Below, piece after piece: positions 48,421 to 60,319 of a stretch of DNA of 64,000 nt. This DNA comes from Rhizopus arrhizus. Taxonomy: Eukaryota; Mucoromycota; Mucoromycetes; Mucorales; Rhizopodaceae. The position numbers and the translations under genes are program-made. The notes under the pieces are model-generated. The model did not search any database and had not been told where the DNA came from. It was given only the letters and a program-made list of their open reading frames with translations. The DNA is taken from the NCBI GenBank assembly GCA_024220505.1, contig JAKZZE010000003.1, positions 1,364,001 to 1,428,000 on the forward strand. Direction: 5' to 3'. The first letter of the stretch is position 1. Every line of letters starts with the position of its first letter.

Positions 48421-49906
48421 TAAATGTCATGTGCAGTCTATGGAGATTTGAGCTGACAAGTTTTTTTAATGACTTGATGGATGAGAAAGGAAGAACTTTA
48501 TTTTGTTATGCGGATAAAATTTTCCTCAGCAAGTATCTTTCCAAAGATTAATTTGGTGTCATTGTAAATAATGGCACTATCAGTTATATAATTGAAAAAC
48601 TCATTATGTTTCATGTAAATTTGATTGCATGTTTTATGAAACTAACAGAGGCTTATAAATCCTCTAAGACAGCTATCTATCAAGGATAAGTAAGCTTTTG
48701 CATTTTATAAGCAAAATTTTTTTCATTTAATTTATAATTTAAGATATATCGAACGGCTTTGGTCAATGTTATTCATGAGAATCGTAACAAAGGTTTTACT
48801 ACCGTCTGCTTTACTCTCGAAGCAATTCTTATGAAGAATACCGCATAAGACGACACCCTTCTATTATAGAACCACTTCTTGTCGTTTTGTGAGAACAAAG
48901 AACATCGAGTTCAAAAGATTTTTGCATTTTTATAACTTTCTCGGCAATGTGTGACTTGATTTCCTGAAAAATGTCGGAAAATGAATCTAAACATAGCAGA
49001 GGTTCACTTGATCATATTCTACTTTAATGAAAAATTTGTATGAAATTCCAATGCATATATAGACTTTATTATACAGGCTGACAAAATCTCCAAGAAAAGC
49101 AGCCGTATCTTCTATTATGTTTTATTAAAGACCCATTATTCTCGATAAGCCTCAATTTTAATCAGATGAAAAAAAAATTATTTGTGACTTTTATGAATAT
49201 ACAAAGCTTTGATTGGGTGTATACATTATTATTGTGTCGGAGATTAACCTGCAATAGTATAAACCAAAATTAAACAAGCTTACTTGATGAAATTTTTTTT
49301 CTTTAATAACTTTAGAAAAATATTGCGGTGATGAGAGCTTTGGTAAACGCTTGAATTTAATATACCTCAACCTTTTCAAGAAAACTATCATAGTCTTTGC
49401 GAAAATGTGTTTGAGGAATGACGAAAACAAGGCGAGTGTCTGAGCAAAAATATTACAAGGTAATTTTTTTTTCTTTGGTAAAAGAGTTGAAATGACGATA
49501 ATGTGTAAATGATACAACATTCTGTGTTGCCTGATTATTAAATTACACACCCTTTGTAAATCTCTCTAAGAAGCACTGATCAACTTTTAACCTTTCTTAC
49601 TGCTGTAAATCGTTTATTAATCCTTTTTTTTTTAGGCAAGTACTTTTTTAATTTTTTTTTTTTAAATAAATAATGATCATAAAAGAGTTTTGGTTTATAT
49701 GCTTGTCTTTATTCATGTTCTTTTTTGACCCTGTTCATGACAGTAGTCACGAGACAACCTCGTTTTTGTCCCTGTCAAGGAACTGCTCTCGTTGCGTCAT
49801 CTTGCCTGTCTGAGTTTTTCTACATAAAAAAGCAGCCAAAGAGGAAAGGTTATTCGCCTGGGTGTGTATCTGGTGTGTATGTTTTTATTTTTTTCATATA
49901 TTAAAC
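48421..49906. other. AT-rich region with scraps of former coding sequence
   Basis: A minus-strand frame at about 48829-48990 reads DSFSDIFQEIKSHIAEKVIK, MQKSFELDVLCSHKTTRSGS and then stops, plausibly a gene remnant. A 119-codon open stretch at 49191-49550 (minus) has a basic, hydrophobic, motif-free text. Neither resembles a functional gene. The right end contains the promoter of the complex I subunit gene, with a T-run at 49652-49661. Confidence 0.4.
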
Positions 49907-50359
49907 ATGTCCACTGCAGAATCTTGGGAGTATCCTGAGCATAGACAATTTGAACGGTTCGTTATCGATTTCTCTTTTGAACTATTGAAATACTAAAAAA
50001 CACAACCGAAATAGTGTTCCTACTTTAGACCAAGTCGATCCTAATGACCGTAAAGGTAATTGTACAAAAAGACACAATAAATTAATAAATGATATTTAAT
50101 TGAGAGTATAGCTGTTTATGCTGCTCGTAACCAAAAGATCCGAGATGATTGGGTTAAAGCCATGGAAGCTCGTTTGATTAAAGAAAAGTTGGATGAATGC
50201 TATAGAACTGAAGGTGTCAATCACTGTAAGTCTTAAATTTCAACCAAACTTCTCGTTTATGTATGGTATTTTATAGATCAAAGCTGCCGTCATTTGGCTG
50301 ACATGTATTTAGCAACATTAAAAACACATAAAGTGGAAGGATTTCGCAAGAGCTCATAA
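49907..50359 (+). CDS. Mitochondrial complex I subunit, PDSW/NDUFB10 type (12 kDa)
   Basis: Four exons, 49907-49956, 50015-50055, 50112-50225 and 50277-50359, encode 95 residues. The sequence reads VPTLDQVDPNDRKAVYAARNQ, then RDDWVKAMEARLIKEKLDEC and YRTEGVNHYQSCRHLADMYL, ending VEGFRKSS. The two cysteines about 15 residues apart and the REGVNH-xxxC pattern match the fungal NADH-ubiquinone oxidoreductase 12 kDa (PDSW) subunit, an accessory subunit on the intermembrane-space side of the proximal membrane arm. No cleavable presequence, as expected for a CX9C-like imported protein. The stop is 13 bp from the stop of the convergent Ies2 gene. Confidence 0.82.
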
Positions 50360-50372
50360 ATAAAATTTTGTT

Positions 50373-51384
50373 TTATTGTGAAGCTTCTACCAACTTGTAG
50401 TGTTCGAGTGAGCAAACAGATTTACCGCTTTTCTTGGCAGTGTATTTACGATGATTTGAACAACCTTCTACTTGACATGTTTTTGTAGGTAAAGGTTCGG
50501 GCCTAGATATTATGTTTATATTCCCAAGAATAAGGTGCTATGATGATGCTACTTTACCTTTTTATGTTATTAAAAACTTGTTCAATTGTATAGGCTGAAG
50601 GGATAGAAAGTCGACTACCATTCAAGTTGTGAACATAATTCAATTGTTTTGGATCCGGTTGTTTTTTCTGTACTGTTTCTTCCGTATCTTCAATGGCACG
50701 TTTTGCTTTAGATGCCTGCTTTTTAATAATCGATTGATTGTGTCTGCTTTATCTTTTTCTGCTCTTTGTATACTTTGATTCTTTCTTCTTCTTGCAACTT
50801 CTGATTTACGTAACTGTTCCTCTTCTTCTGTTAATGATTTCTTTTTTCCAGTATCTACTTTATTGTATAAGTGTCCTTCTTTTTGCACATCATCTTTCTA
50901 TTACCCATAGGCAGCTGTAAATAATCTTCAGGTTCTTCACGATTCAATTTTGCTCTTTGTCTTTTAGTCATGGGTTTGTTTTGAAATACTTCTTCTTCTT
51001 CTTCTTCTTCCTCATTTTCTTCCCCTATTCCTCCTTCTTCCTCTTCCTCTTCTTCAGAAAATCCATCTTCACTGTCTTCTTCAATCACTATTTTATAATA
51101 ATTAGAAACAAGAAAAAAAAGGCCTCCATAGCAGTTGACTAACCTGGCTTTTTTCTTTTATTGTTTCTAGAAACCTTGGTCACAACTGGTTCTTCTTCTT
51201 CTTCCTCTTCTTCTGATAACGATTCAAGTGCACTATTCAAGTTGCTTTCTTCTTCGTCGCTAAATGGATCTTGTTGAGGTGCATTCATTTCTTCAAAATC
51301 TTCAATTTCATCTTCTTCTTCTTCAGAACTATAGGATTGATATGATATTGGCTTTGATGTTGCTCTTCTTTTATTAAGTTTCAT
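50373..51384 (-). CDS. INO80 complex subunit Ies2/INO80B homologue (frameshift in exon 3)
   Basis: Four exons: 51384-51144, 51087-50905, 50854-50558 and 50502-50373. The expected product is about 283 residues. The N-terminal 140 residues are extremely acidic Glu/Ser runs. The PAPA-1 domain covers MTKRQRAKLN, LPMDTGKKKSLTEEE, ARRRKNQSIQ, NRLLKKQASKAKR. The last exon gives a zf-HIT-like end: KTCQVEGCSNHRKYTAKKSG then KSVCSLEHYK. Ies2 regulates the ATPase of the Ino80 chromatin remodeller. Within exon 3, after NRLL at about 50727-50731, an A5 run must be A6 to keep the conserved LLKKQASK frame; as given, the frame goes out. This is either a base-call error in a homopolymer or a real mutation. 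Intron 2 is 50 nt, inferred from phase and the M-D-T join. Confidence 0.82.
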
Positions 51385-51515
51385 TTTTCTTTTTTTGAAT
51401 TACGAAAGAAAATGACAGAAAAAAAATATTATGCTTCTCAGTTGAAAATATAAAAATTTAAACAGTTACGCAAGACTTTTTTCTTTTCTCAAAAAATAAA
51501 AAATAAAAAAAACTA

Positions 51516-54500
51516 ATGAACTTTAATTTTGAAGGCAACTATAAGCCAAGACGAAATATCAACCTGGGTGGTGTAAAGACTGTAGGTGATAAGAAGTCTC
51601 TGTTACTCAAAGCGCAAAATGAACGTAAAGCAAGAGAACAAGAACGTATAAAGCATAAAAGTGTACAACATATTCAGGTGATTTGACATTGTAAAGTACA
51701 GATAATACATGCTAAACTTCTTCATAGGCATTCTACAGAGGACGTCGACAAGCCTTTCTTGCCCGTCAAGAAATACGAGTACAATTTAAGAAATTACTTG
51801 ATGAATTCAAAGCGCAGTCTTCATCGCAGGACCAAGTCAACTGTATGCTGACACTGACACGAGCCTTGATCCTGTTTTATCAACCAGAAAAGGACAAGAA
51901 AGAGTATTTGAAACCCTATGTGAAATTATTGATACAGGAAGAGACGTCGCTTTTGCAGAAAATGTTCATGACAACCTCTTGGACTTGGCTTGTTCGTTTC
52001 TTGATCAAAAAGGTTTTGTTGGAAAGTTTGGATGATATAGACTGCTGTTATTTGTTAGCTTCCTTTTTTGACTCGACTCTCTATCCAACCTCGAGTGATT
52101 ATGTTGAAATGATTTTATTTACCTTACATCGTACTCAGCTACTTTATTATGTACGAAAGCGTACAGTATGTTCAAAAGAATCAGCCTCTATTTTGGAACC
52201 AATCTATGTAGAGTGTATCAAGGCATCCCATTCATCTGAATTACTGCGTGTTATCACACTTGATTTATTCACTGAGCCCTTCTTATTGGATAACTTGTCA
52301 CATCAAGTTGCCTTGAAGATCCTTACTTACCTGCCATTCAATGAATGGCTATGTACTATTATTGACCTCGGAAAGTCGGGATATTTGAAGCATGATTTGG
52401 CCGTTGCGGGTCTGCTTATGAATGTGACTGAAGTGTGTAACATTGAACAAGGAAAATATTTGGACGAAGGAAATAGATTGGTAAGTAAAACAATACAAAT
52501 ATTGATTCATCCACTAAAGTGCACGTTGTAGATAAATTATACAAAAGCAACGCAATTACTACTTTCTCAATTACCTGTAGAATATCTTGCAGATTCAATT
52601 TCTAATAATTCACAGCACTCTATTGATCAAGGTTTATATTTCCAATATAAAGATTTCTTCTTTTATTAATGAATGTGTATGCTAGATAGTTCAGATAGTG
52701 ATAGTGAAGACGTAGAAATGACAGAAGTAGTGAAAACTTTGTACGTCTCTCCAGAGTTAAGAGAACGGCTCGAGTCACTGTATGATATGGAAAGGATTAA
52801 TACAATATTATCAAAGTGTATGCAATTAACTACACTGGGAACAGAAGCCATTCGTTCCTTATCAAGTTTTATCAACACACTCTTGCTACGTTGGCCAATG
52901 AAGAAAAGTACGATTTTGAATACACTATCTTACAAGTCCTTAACGATACATCACTTGATGCAAACATTATGGCAATCATGGTCATCATCAAAGGAGGCCA
53001 AGTTATTTGGACGCTTTGTAATGTATCAGTTGAATGAAGCAGAGTCTTTATTCACAGGTAAAAATAATAATACAAGCTCAAATCTTCCTCCTTTCTTTAG
53101 CTTAAACCAAAAAATAGGTGCTGATGCTAGTGAGAGTTGGTCCATTTTATATTTATTATGTGAAATATACACAAGGTTATTATTGACTATTGCTGATAAT
53201 GAATTATTGAGTGATGAATCCGAGCATCATCCATTTAAACGAGATCAATTGATTGAGCTAAGTACACAATTGAAGAATATATCCTTTGTCATGTTTTGGA
53301 AAGCAAACAACATGCGTCTTTCAGAAGAAATCAGTCATTCTGGAATCCAACTGTCTCAATTGAGATCCACCGTGACTCACCTGTTACAGCAGATTCATAT
53401 GAGAGAGTAAACATTGTGTATAAAGTACGTTATTTGTGATTAATCTGATTGCTTTGTAGCTCCCGTCGATCTTTCTGTCCTACAGATCACTGGTTGATAC
53501 CTGATCTAAATACAGACAATTTCTCTAGTACGGCCGTTGCTGAAGAATTCAATCTGGAAGCAGAACAAGAGGCAAGGCCTCAACCGTTATCCAAGGGACG
53601 ATTGGCCATCATCAGCCCTCGTTTGGGCATACTGAACAATATCCCCTTTGTGGTGCCTTTTGAACAACGTGTAGAAATCTTTCGACAGTTTATACAGAAT
53701 GACAGGAGAAGAAATGTGGATGAAAGGTATGGAGCTCGGGTCAGTGCGACGATTCGAAGGAACCATATATTTGAGGACGGGTTCAATGCGTTTCACAAGT
53801 TGGAAAGCGCTCTGAAAGACAAGGTGGCCATCTCATTTGTAGATGAGTTTGGACTTGAAGAGGCTGGTATTGATGGAGGTGGTGTGTTTAAAGAGTTTTT
53901 GACTGGCCTCAGTCACGATGCGTTTAATGTGAACTATGGATTGTTTGTGGCTACACCCGAACAATTATTATACCCAAATCCAAACTCTTTTGCTACAGAA
54001 CGTAAGCTACAGAAAAAAAAGTAGGAGAGATTTCTAACGGTTTATAAAGCTCTTCAATTAGAGTACTTTAGATTCCTTGGTTTAATTATTGGTAAGGCTG
54101 TATATGAAGGCATCTTGCTGGATGTTCCGTTTGCAAATTTCTTTTTGAAAAAGTGTTTGGGAAAAGTAAATTATTGTAAGTCTATAAATGATGGAGATGG
54201 AAAGGATGAGGTTAATAATTTTTATGTAGTGGATGATTTATCCTCGTTGGATCCTGAACTTTACAGAGGCTTATTAACGTTAAAGAACTATGATGGAAAT
54301 GTAGAAGATCTCTCGCTTGATTTCACCATCACACACGACGAGTTGGGCAAGAGTAAGACGGTGGAACTGATACCGAACGGGAGCCAGATCGCAGTAACCA
54401 ATCAGAACCGGATTCAATACATTTATCTTGTGGCCAACTATCGCTTAAACATTCAGATCGCCAAACAATGTCGAGCTTTCTTCAAGGGACTATCGACCAT

Positions 54501-54960
54501 TATTGACATCCGATGGCTTCGTATGTTTAATGAGCAAGAACTTCAAGTCTTGCTGGGTGGTGCCTCGATCCCGATTGATCTAGATGACTTGCGAGCCAAT
54601 ACGGTACTTGCGGGTTATATGGAACATGACGCGACGGTTCAAAACTTTTGGAGAGTGTTGGAATCATTTGATAATACGCTTCGTATGAAATTTGTTAAAT
54701 TTGTGACATCATGCTCTCGACCTCCCCTGTTGGGCTTTAAAGAACTCGTTCCTAAATTTTGTATAAGGAATGCGGGTGTGGACGATGAACGATTGCCGAC
54801 GAGTTCGACCTGTGTGAATCTATTGAAGTTGCCCAACTTTTCTTCTTTTGAAAGATTAAAAGAGTAAGTGTATTCAGAATGCAGTAGATGTGTATTAACC
54901 TTTATTATTAGTAAATTACTTTATGCGATTACTGCTGATGCAGGATTTGATCTTTCATAA
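51516..54960 (+). CDS. HECT E3 ubiquitin ligase, UBE3C/Hul5 family
   Basis: Eight exons encode 1028 residues: 51516-51677, 51728-52480, 52532-52631, 52686-53406, 53460-54001, 54050-54175, 54230-54863 and 54912-54960. The N-terminal FNFEGNYKPRRNINLGG and an IQ-like AFYRGRRQAFLARQEIR are characteristic of UBE3C. The HECT domain starts near residue 640 with FEQRVEIFRQFI, continues DEFGLEEAGIDGGGVFKEFL, FRFLGLIIGKAVYEGIL, and carries the catalytic cysteine in LPTSSTCVNLLKLP (Cys996, 32 residues from the end, as in human). The C-terminal AGFDLS closes the C-lobe. Hul5/UBE3C extends ubiquitin chains on proteasome substrates and cytosolic misfolded proteins. The 54-nt intron at 54176-54229 is a multiple of three; splicing yields the expected LDDLSSLDPE. 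The start is 131 bp from the divergent Ies2 start. Confidence 0.94.
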
Positions 54961-55020
54961 TAAAAAAAAAAATAGATTATAAAATAAGTGATGTGGGGGG
55001 GGAGGTGTATTAACAGTGAT

Positions 55021-56620
55021 TTATTCATGGTTGAACTGTAAGATGTTTGGATAACTGGTGAAGAATGGATGTGAAGACCTTGTGACAGAGGCAGTCCATA
55101 CTTGATCACCCGATTGATATAATATATCGTTTGATTCACTATAAGTCTTTTGAGGATTCGTTGTATGGTAGTTGTCTAGGAATCTGTCTGTTTCTTGTCT
55201 TCTTGACTTTATGTAATCCAAGGTGGTCCCTGATATCGGCACTGGATTCTTCTTGAGTTGACTGTAGAGATCAGTGAGCCTTTTATGTAAATCATAAGCA
55301 TTAGGACGTTTAGAGGGATCTTTTGATAAGCAATGGATATAAATGTCTTGCCACTCTTCCAAGACATCAGGTATGTATTCAATACGGTATATGTGAGGAT
55401 CAACAGGAGCATCATTTGGAAAGGTCACTCTGGAAATTAACTGCCAAAGGATGATACCAAGAGCATAGATATCAGCTTCTGTACTTTGACCTGTCGAAAC
55501 TATTTCAGAAGCGAGATAGGGCCATCTTCCAGCCAAAGAGATTGTGGTATCACCAGTTCGTTTCATGAATGAGATATCTACTAATTCACCCACATAATCT
55601 GCATGGTTCATGAGAATATTACGAGGATGAATATTGCCGTGAATAAAATTCCAGTGTAAGTTTTTGATGTTCATTGTGATACTAAGTGCCAGTTGACAGG
55701 GTTTTAGATAATCGGTTGGTATTTCGTTTTGAATGTGATTTTCAAGGTTACCAAACTTTGCTTTGGGCATGACAAACATGAGTCGACTTGATTTAGATTG
55801 TTCATCAAAATGAACAGTTAAGCCTAGGAGAGACAAGGTTGTGTTGGTCAAGATAGGATCGAGGTTGGACTGATGAAATAGTTAGAGAGAAAAAGAAGTG
55901 AAGAATTAAAGTGAATACCTTTTGATTAGGTTGAATAGTGAGACCTTTGAGGAATACTTGATCCCAACGTTCTGGGACATGTTCTAGACGATAAGGAGGA
56001 AGAAAGGTAGCGAGATAAGATGGAGCCATACATTCACTTTTGGATTGTTTTGATTTATTGATAAACCAAGTAGGAGGATAAAAAGGCAATGTGTTCAATT
56101 TGAAGATACCTCTTAAGGCTAATGCCCTATTGGATTGATGCCAATCAAAGATATAACGACAAGCATCTTGCATGAGTCTTAAATGGTCTGATTGAATATG
56201 ATATCTTTCAGCCGTACGATTTAACCAAGCTATGGATTCAAATATTCTCATTCTATGAGTTCCTTCTGGTACCCAATTACACATGTGTTCAATAGAGAAT
56301 ACCACAGACCATTTTTGATACCACTGATCAGCCATATCCCAAACCTATTCTTTATTCTTTACTTACTTTCTCACTTAAACATCAATTAACTTACTTACAT
56401 AACGTCCATAGATTGGATTTAGTTCATATTGTGATGATTTATCTACTTTAAATTCATAAAAGAATTCTTTTATTGTCTTGTTTGATAAAATATTTTCGTG
56501 TAAAATGGATTCAAATCCATCCAAATCAAACATTTTAGGATTATTTTTTATAATTGGTAAAGCATAATTTCTATAAAAATTCACGTCGCATTCTAAAAGA
56601 CAATCTGATAGTTCATTCAT
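55021..56620 (-). CDS. Protein pseudokinase-domain protein
   Basis: Three exons, 56620-56399, 56344-55919 and 55869-55021, encode 498 residues. The N-terminal 200 residues contain no domain I recognise. The C-terminal half (about 230-440) has a kinase fold: LNTTLSLLGLTVHF and MPKAKFGNLENHI as the hinge side, NFIHGNIHPRNILMN in place of HRDLKxxN, LVDISFM in place of DFG, and EADIYALGIILWQLI plus the KDPSKRPNAYDL helix of subdomain XI. The catalytic Asp is Asn (HGN) and DFG is DIS, so phosphotransfer is unlikely; a binding or scaffold role is more probable. Similar HGD/HGN kinases are abundant in Mucoromycota and Glomeromycotina. The stop lies 60 bp from the stop of the HECT gene. Confidence 0.78.
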
Positions 56621-57416
56621 TTCTCTAAATACATTTTCAGTGTGGAAAAAAGAGAGAGAGAGAAAAAGAAAGTTTTTTTTTTTTTTTTTGAACGGAAAAA
56701 TTTTTAATGGAAAAAAAAAAGTCTAGAACGCACTGAATAATTACAAGTCATGCATCACACGTGTACCTTATTTATCTCTCTTTTGTACCTCCCTTTTCTT
56801 TCGCTCACTCGTTCACTTTTTGTACATGAATTTATTAAAAAAAGGGCCTTTTTTTTTTCTAATTTCATCTTTAAAAAATAAAGGCCAAAGACCATGTTTT
56901 TTTTTTTTTTCTTTGTCACTGACATTTATTATAATGATTTAAAGAGAATATATCAAACCCATTTTTCTTTTTTTAATTTATCTCAAAAACCAATTCCAAA
57001 TGGGATTTTGAATTTCAAAAGAAGCAAATGTATTGACATGATTCCCCCCTCTCTTATTCAATTAGATTTCACACTGTCAAATGAACTAAATCATCTGGCA
57101 GCCTTTGAAAGAAATGTCAATCAACTGTCAGATTGTTCATTTGTGCATTGTTTGTTGTAGAGAAATGGTCAAGTGTTTGTGTTCAAATTGATTTCGTAAA
57201 GAGGCTTTTATTGAAAAGATTGGAATCTTCTTTCTGTACTACGAATCATCACATGTTGTTTTGGTTTCCAAAATAAAAAGTGTGGTAACGTCAACAATAA
57301 ACTTTTTATAATCAAAAGATAACATCGTGTTTCACTCACAAAGCATAAACAAACAAGGTGTTTATATAAACTCTCTTTTTATGTCCTTTTTCTAATTTAC
57401 AATAAAAAAACAAAAA
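56621..57416. promoter_or_regulatory. Divergent intergenic region, pseudokinase and peptidase-like genes
   Basis: 796 bp with poly(T) at 56674-56689 and 56848-56857 and an A10 run at 56711-56720. An 88-codon open stretch (56894-57160, plus) begins with poly-Phe from a T run and has no motif, so it is not called. Confidence 0.45.
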
Positions 57417-60011
57417 ATGGAGCAACGATTAGAAGATCGTTATCGTCCATCTTATGCCTCTATTCTGAGACCTGATGATCCACTCAAAAAGGATGCTTGG
57501 TTTACAAATGATTTCAGAAAGCAAAAAAAATCTCTCAAAACGCGTCAGAAACCTGAAATCATTAAATTCTTTTTGGCTTCTGTAGCTTTTATATTTGTTG
57601 CTTTATTTGGCTCAAGGATGCTATTTTCATGCGCTATGTTTAGAACGAGTAAGGTAGACGAGTCATGAAATCAATATTAATAGGTTCATTAGATAATTTG
57701 GTGGAAACAGAAAAGTTAATTGACTTGATCAAAGACTTGCCATCTACAGAATCCATTCACAACTTCTTTTTACACTACGCATCTCAATCTCATCTCGCTG
57801 GTAGTCAAGAAGATCATCAACTTGCCAAATGGACACAGAAACAGTTTATTAACTTTGGTATCAAGGATAGTTCCATTCAAACTTATTATCCTTACCTCAA
57901 TTACCCTACCAACCGAAAGTTAGCCATCATCAGTGGTCCACCTGAATTACTTTTTGAAGCTACATTAAAAGAAGCCAAAGATGAAACCATACCTGCCTTT
58001 CACGGTAAATCAATCATCCTCTCTTTCTTTTCTACTTTTTTTCTTATTCATCTCATTCACAGGTTATTCTGCTAGTGGCAATGTCACTGGACCTATCCTC
58101 TTTGTAAACTATGGTCGCTTTGAAGATTTCCAATTATTGGTCAACAAGAACATCACTGTGCCTGGATCCATTGCCCTCGTTCGTCATGGTCAGATACCTG
58201 CGAGTCTTAAAGTGAAGCATGCTGAAGCATTTAAATGTATTGGTGTCTTGGTCTATACTGATCCCGAAGAATACAAACATATTCATGATCCATCCATGTC
58301 CTGGGATACAGTCGTCCATCGTGATTCTGTTTTAAATAAATACCTTTATCCTGGTGATCCATTCACTGCCGGTTATGGATCGACACATAACGCCACACGT
58401 AACCAAACCGCTGCCACCAATCTACCTTCTATTCCTTCACTTCCCATCTCTTGGTCTGACGCCTTACCTTTACTTCGCGCAACAGAGGGTCATGGTCGTG
58501 TTGAATCCGATTGGATCGGTGGAGGCATCAAAGAAGTAGGTTATTATACTGGACCCAGTATCGCTTTATGTAACTTGGTGAATTACAATGAATTCAAGAT
58601 GAAGCCCATCTGGAATGTCATTGGACATATCAAAGGTCATCAGGAACCTAATAAGGCAATCATCATTGGTAAACCATAAGCGAATAGCAAGTCGAATTCA
58701 TCTCATCTATTCATTAGGAAACCAAAGAGATGCTTGGGATTATGGTGCTGCTGTTCCTTCTTCAGGTTCTGCTGTCTTGGTAACTAAAACAAATCATGAA
58801 CCTTTTTCATTGTACTCAATCCATCTATGATAGCTCGAATTGGCCAGAGTCTTTGGTATCCTCCTTCAAAAAGGTTGGCAACCTCGTCGTTCGATCATCT
58901 TGGCCTCCTGGGATGGTTCTGAATACGGCAATATCGGATCTACTGAGTGGGTAGAAGATCATCTTGAATGGCTTGATGCAGAGGCCGTTGCTTATCTTGA
59001 CGTTCAGCAGGCCGTGACCGGTCCTCGTTTCTCCGCTCAAGCTTCTCCCATGCTCAGTCGTCTCTTGGTGGACGTGACATCGATGGTGATCGATCCCGGA
59101 ACGAGTCAATCTGTATTCGAGTCTTGGTTAGAACAATCACCTGAATCGGATGAAGAGGACGACACGATCCTTTCCCTTGTTCATCCACTCAGTATCGAAC
59201 CAGGATTGGATACGCTTGCTTTTTATGAACATGCAGGTATCTCTAGCTTATCCATGTCGTTTACTGGAAACAAATATGCTGTAGCACATAGTACATTTGA
59301 TAGGTAAAAAAGAAAAAACGTGATGTAAACATAAACACAAATACAAACAAAAAAAAATCTACTAGAATTTCTTGGATGGAAAAAGTAGGCGATCCATTAT
59401 TTGAATATCATCAAACGATGGTCAGAATATGGGGTTTACTCACTTTACGACTCTCTAATGACATCATTCTTCCCATGTCTCCTCAAGACTATGCCAATTC
59501 AATGAAACAAGAGTTAAGCAAGCTTATCGTGAAGCCTGAAGATACCTGTTCCTCTGGAAATGCTACGTTTGGGTATCCCAAGACATCCAAAGCACTTGAA
59601 AAGTTGATTCGTACGACGGCCAAGTTCCAGCGCAAGATACAAGGTTTGGATCATATGGTGGTCACCAACAAGAAATCCAAGAAACTCTTGAAACACATCA
59701 ATCGTGCTAACGCTCGTCTCGTCTTATTCGAAAGGATGTTGATCAGCCAAGCCTTGGCGGACAAGAACCGTGAGTGGTATCAGCATGTTGTCTATCGTCC
59801 ATCGGCTTCTACCGGTGCCGTCCAGGCCTTCCCGGCCATCACGGCTCATCGTGATGATTCGGACCAAGCTCGATTGATCGATCGAAAGCTTTCGATGGTT
59901 CTCAAGAATGCAAAGTCGGCCTTGAAGAAGGGCAAAGGAAAGTATCATGTTAGCTTGGATGAAGATGAGGATCAAGAGGATGAGGATGATGAAGTCACCT
60001 TTGTTGAGTAA
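57417..60011 (+). CDS. Transferrin-receptor-like M28 peptidase homologue, catalytically dead
   Basis: Six exons: 57417-57648, 57684-58004, 58063-58668, 58718-58779, 58834-59303 and 59366-60011, giving 778 residues. Type II membrane protein: cytosolic residues 1-50, one helix about 51-72, then the lumenal part of the glutamate carboxypeptidase II / transferrin receptor family. Order: LAGSQEDHQLAKWTQ, a PA domain (GPILFVNYGRFEDF through LVRHGQIPASLK, VLVYTDPEEY), the M28 domain and the helical dimerisation domain (residues about 600-720). Zinc-site residues, compared with human carboxypeptidase II: His377 is Gln389, Asp387 is Val399, Glu424 is Ser436, Asp453 is Gln465; only Glu437 and His559 remain. 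So it should lack peptidase activity. Fungal relatives (Vps70, Tre1/Tre2) act in vacuolar sorting and transporter ubiquitination. The tail is acidic. Confidence 0.9.
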
Positions 60012-60319
60012 ATAAACTTAATCTCTTCATCTTGACTGTCTTATTTCAATCCAACCAGTGTTTGCCTTTTTTGGGTCTTGTCTACCCACAATCTTTATTG
60101 TCATCTTTCAAAACAGTACCTCCATCTGTGTGCTTTTATCACACACACACACATTTGCTTTATTAAAATGTCGAATGCTTTTTTATTATTATAGTTCGAT
60201 TTCAGTTTATATAATCAAACCTCAAGGGCACCTAGTGTTTCACAACTTTTCCTTATACGTTCTTTTCTATTAAGAAACCTATTTAGTCCAATCCCTATTT
60301 TTCAGAGCTTAAAAACACT
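60012..60319. other. Intergenic between convergent peptidase-like and FEN1 genes
   Basis: 308 bp with a (CA)6-7 run near 60141-60154. I searched the minus strand here for the missing FEN1 C-terminus (a QGRLDxFF motif) and found none. Confidence 0.6.

Noticed and set aside
49191..49550. 119-codon minus-strand open frame
   Set aside because: Longest in the region but with Lys/Phe/Leu-biased composition from homopolymers and no domain; kept only as a note in the intergenic entry.
54176..54229. Reading the HECT gene straight through this segment
   Set aside because: Read-through inserts a CKSINDGDGKDEVNN stretch absent from the family, while perfect GTAAGT and TAG borders remove it in frame.
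56894..57160. 88-codon open frame starting with poly-Phe
   Set aside because: Starts in a T run within a divergent promoter region; no motif, no intron support.
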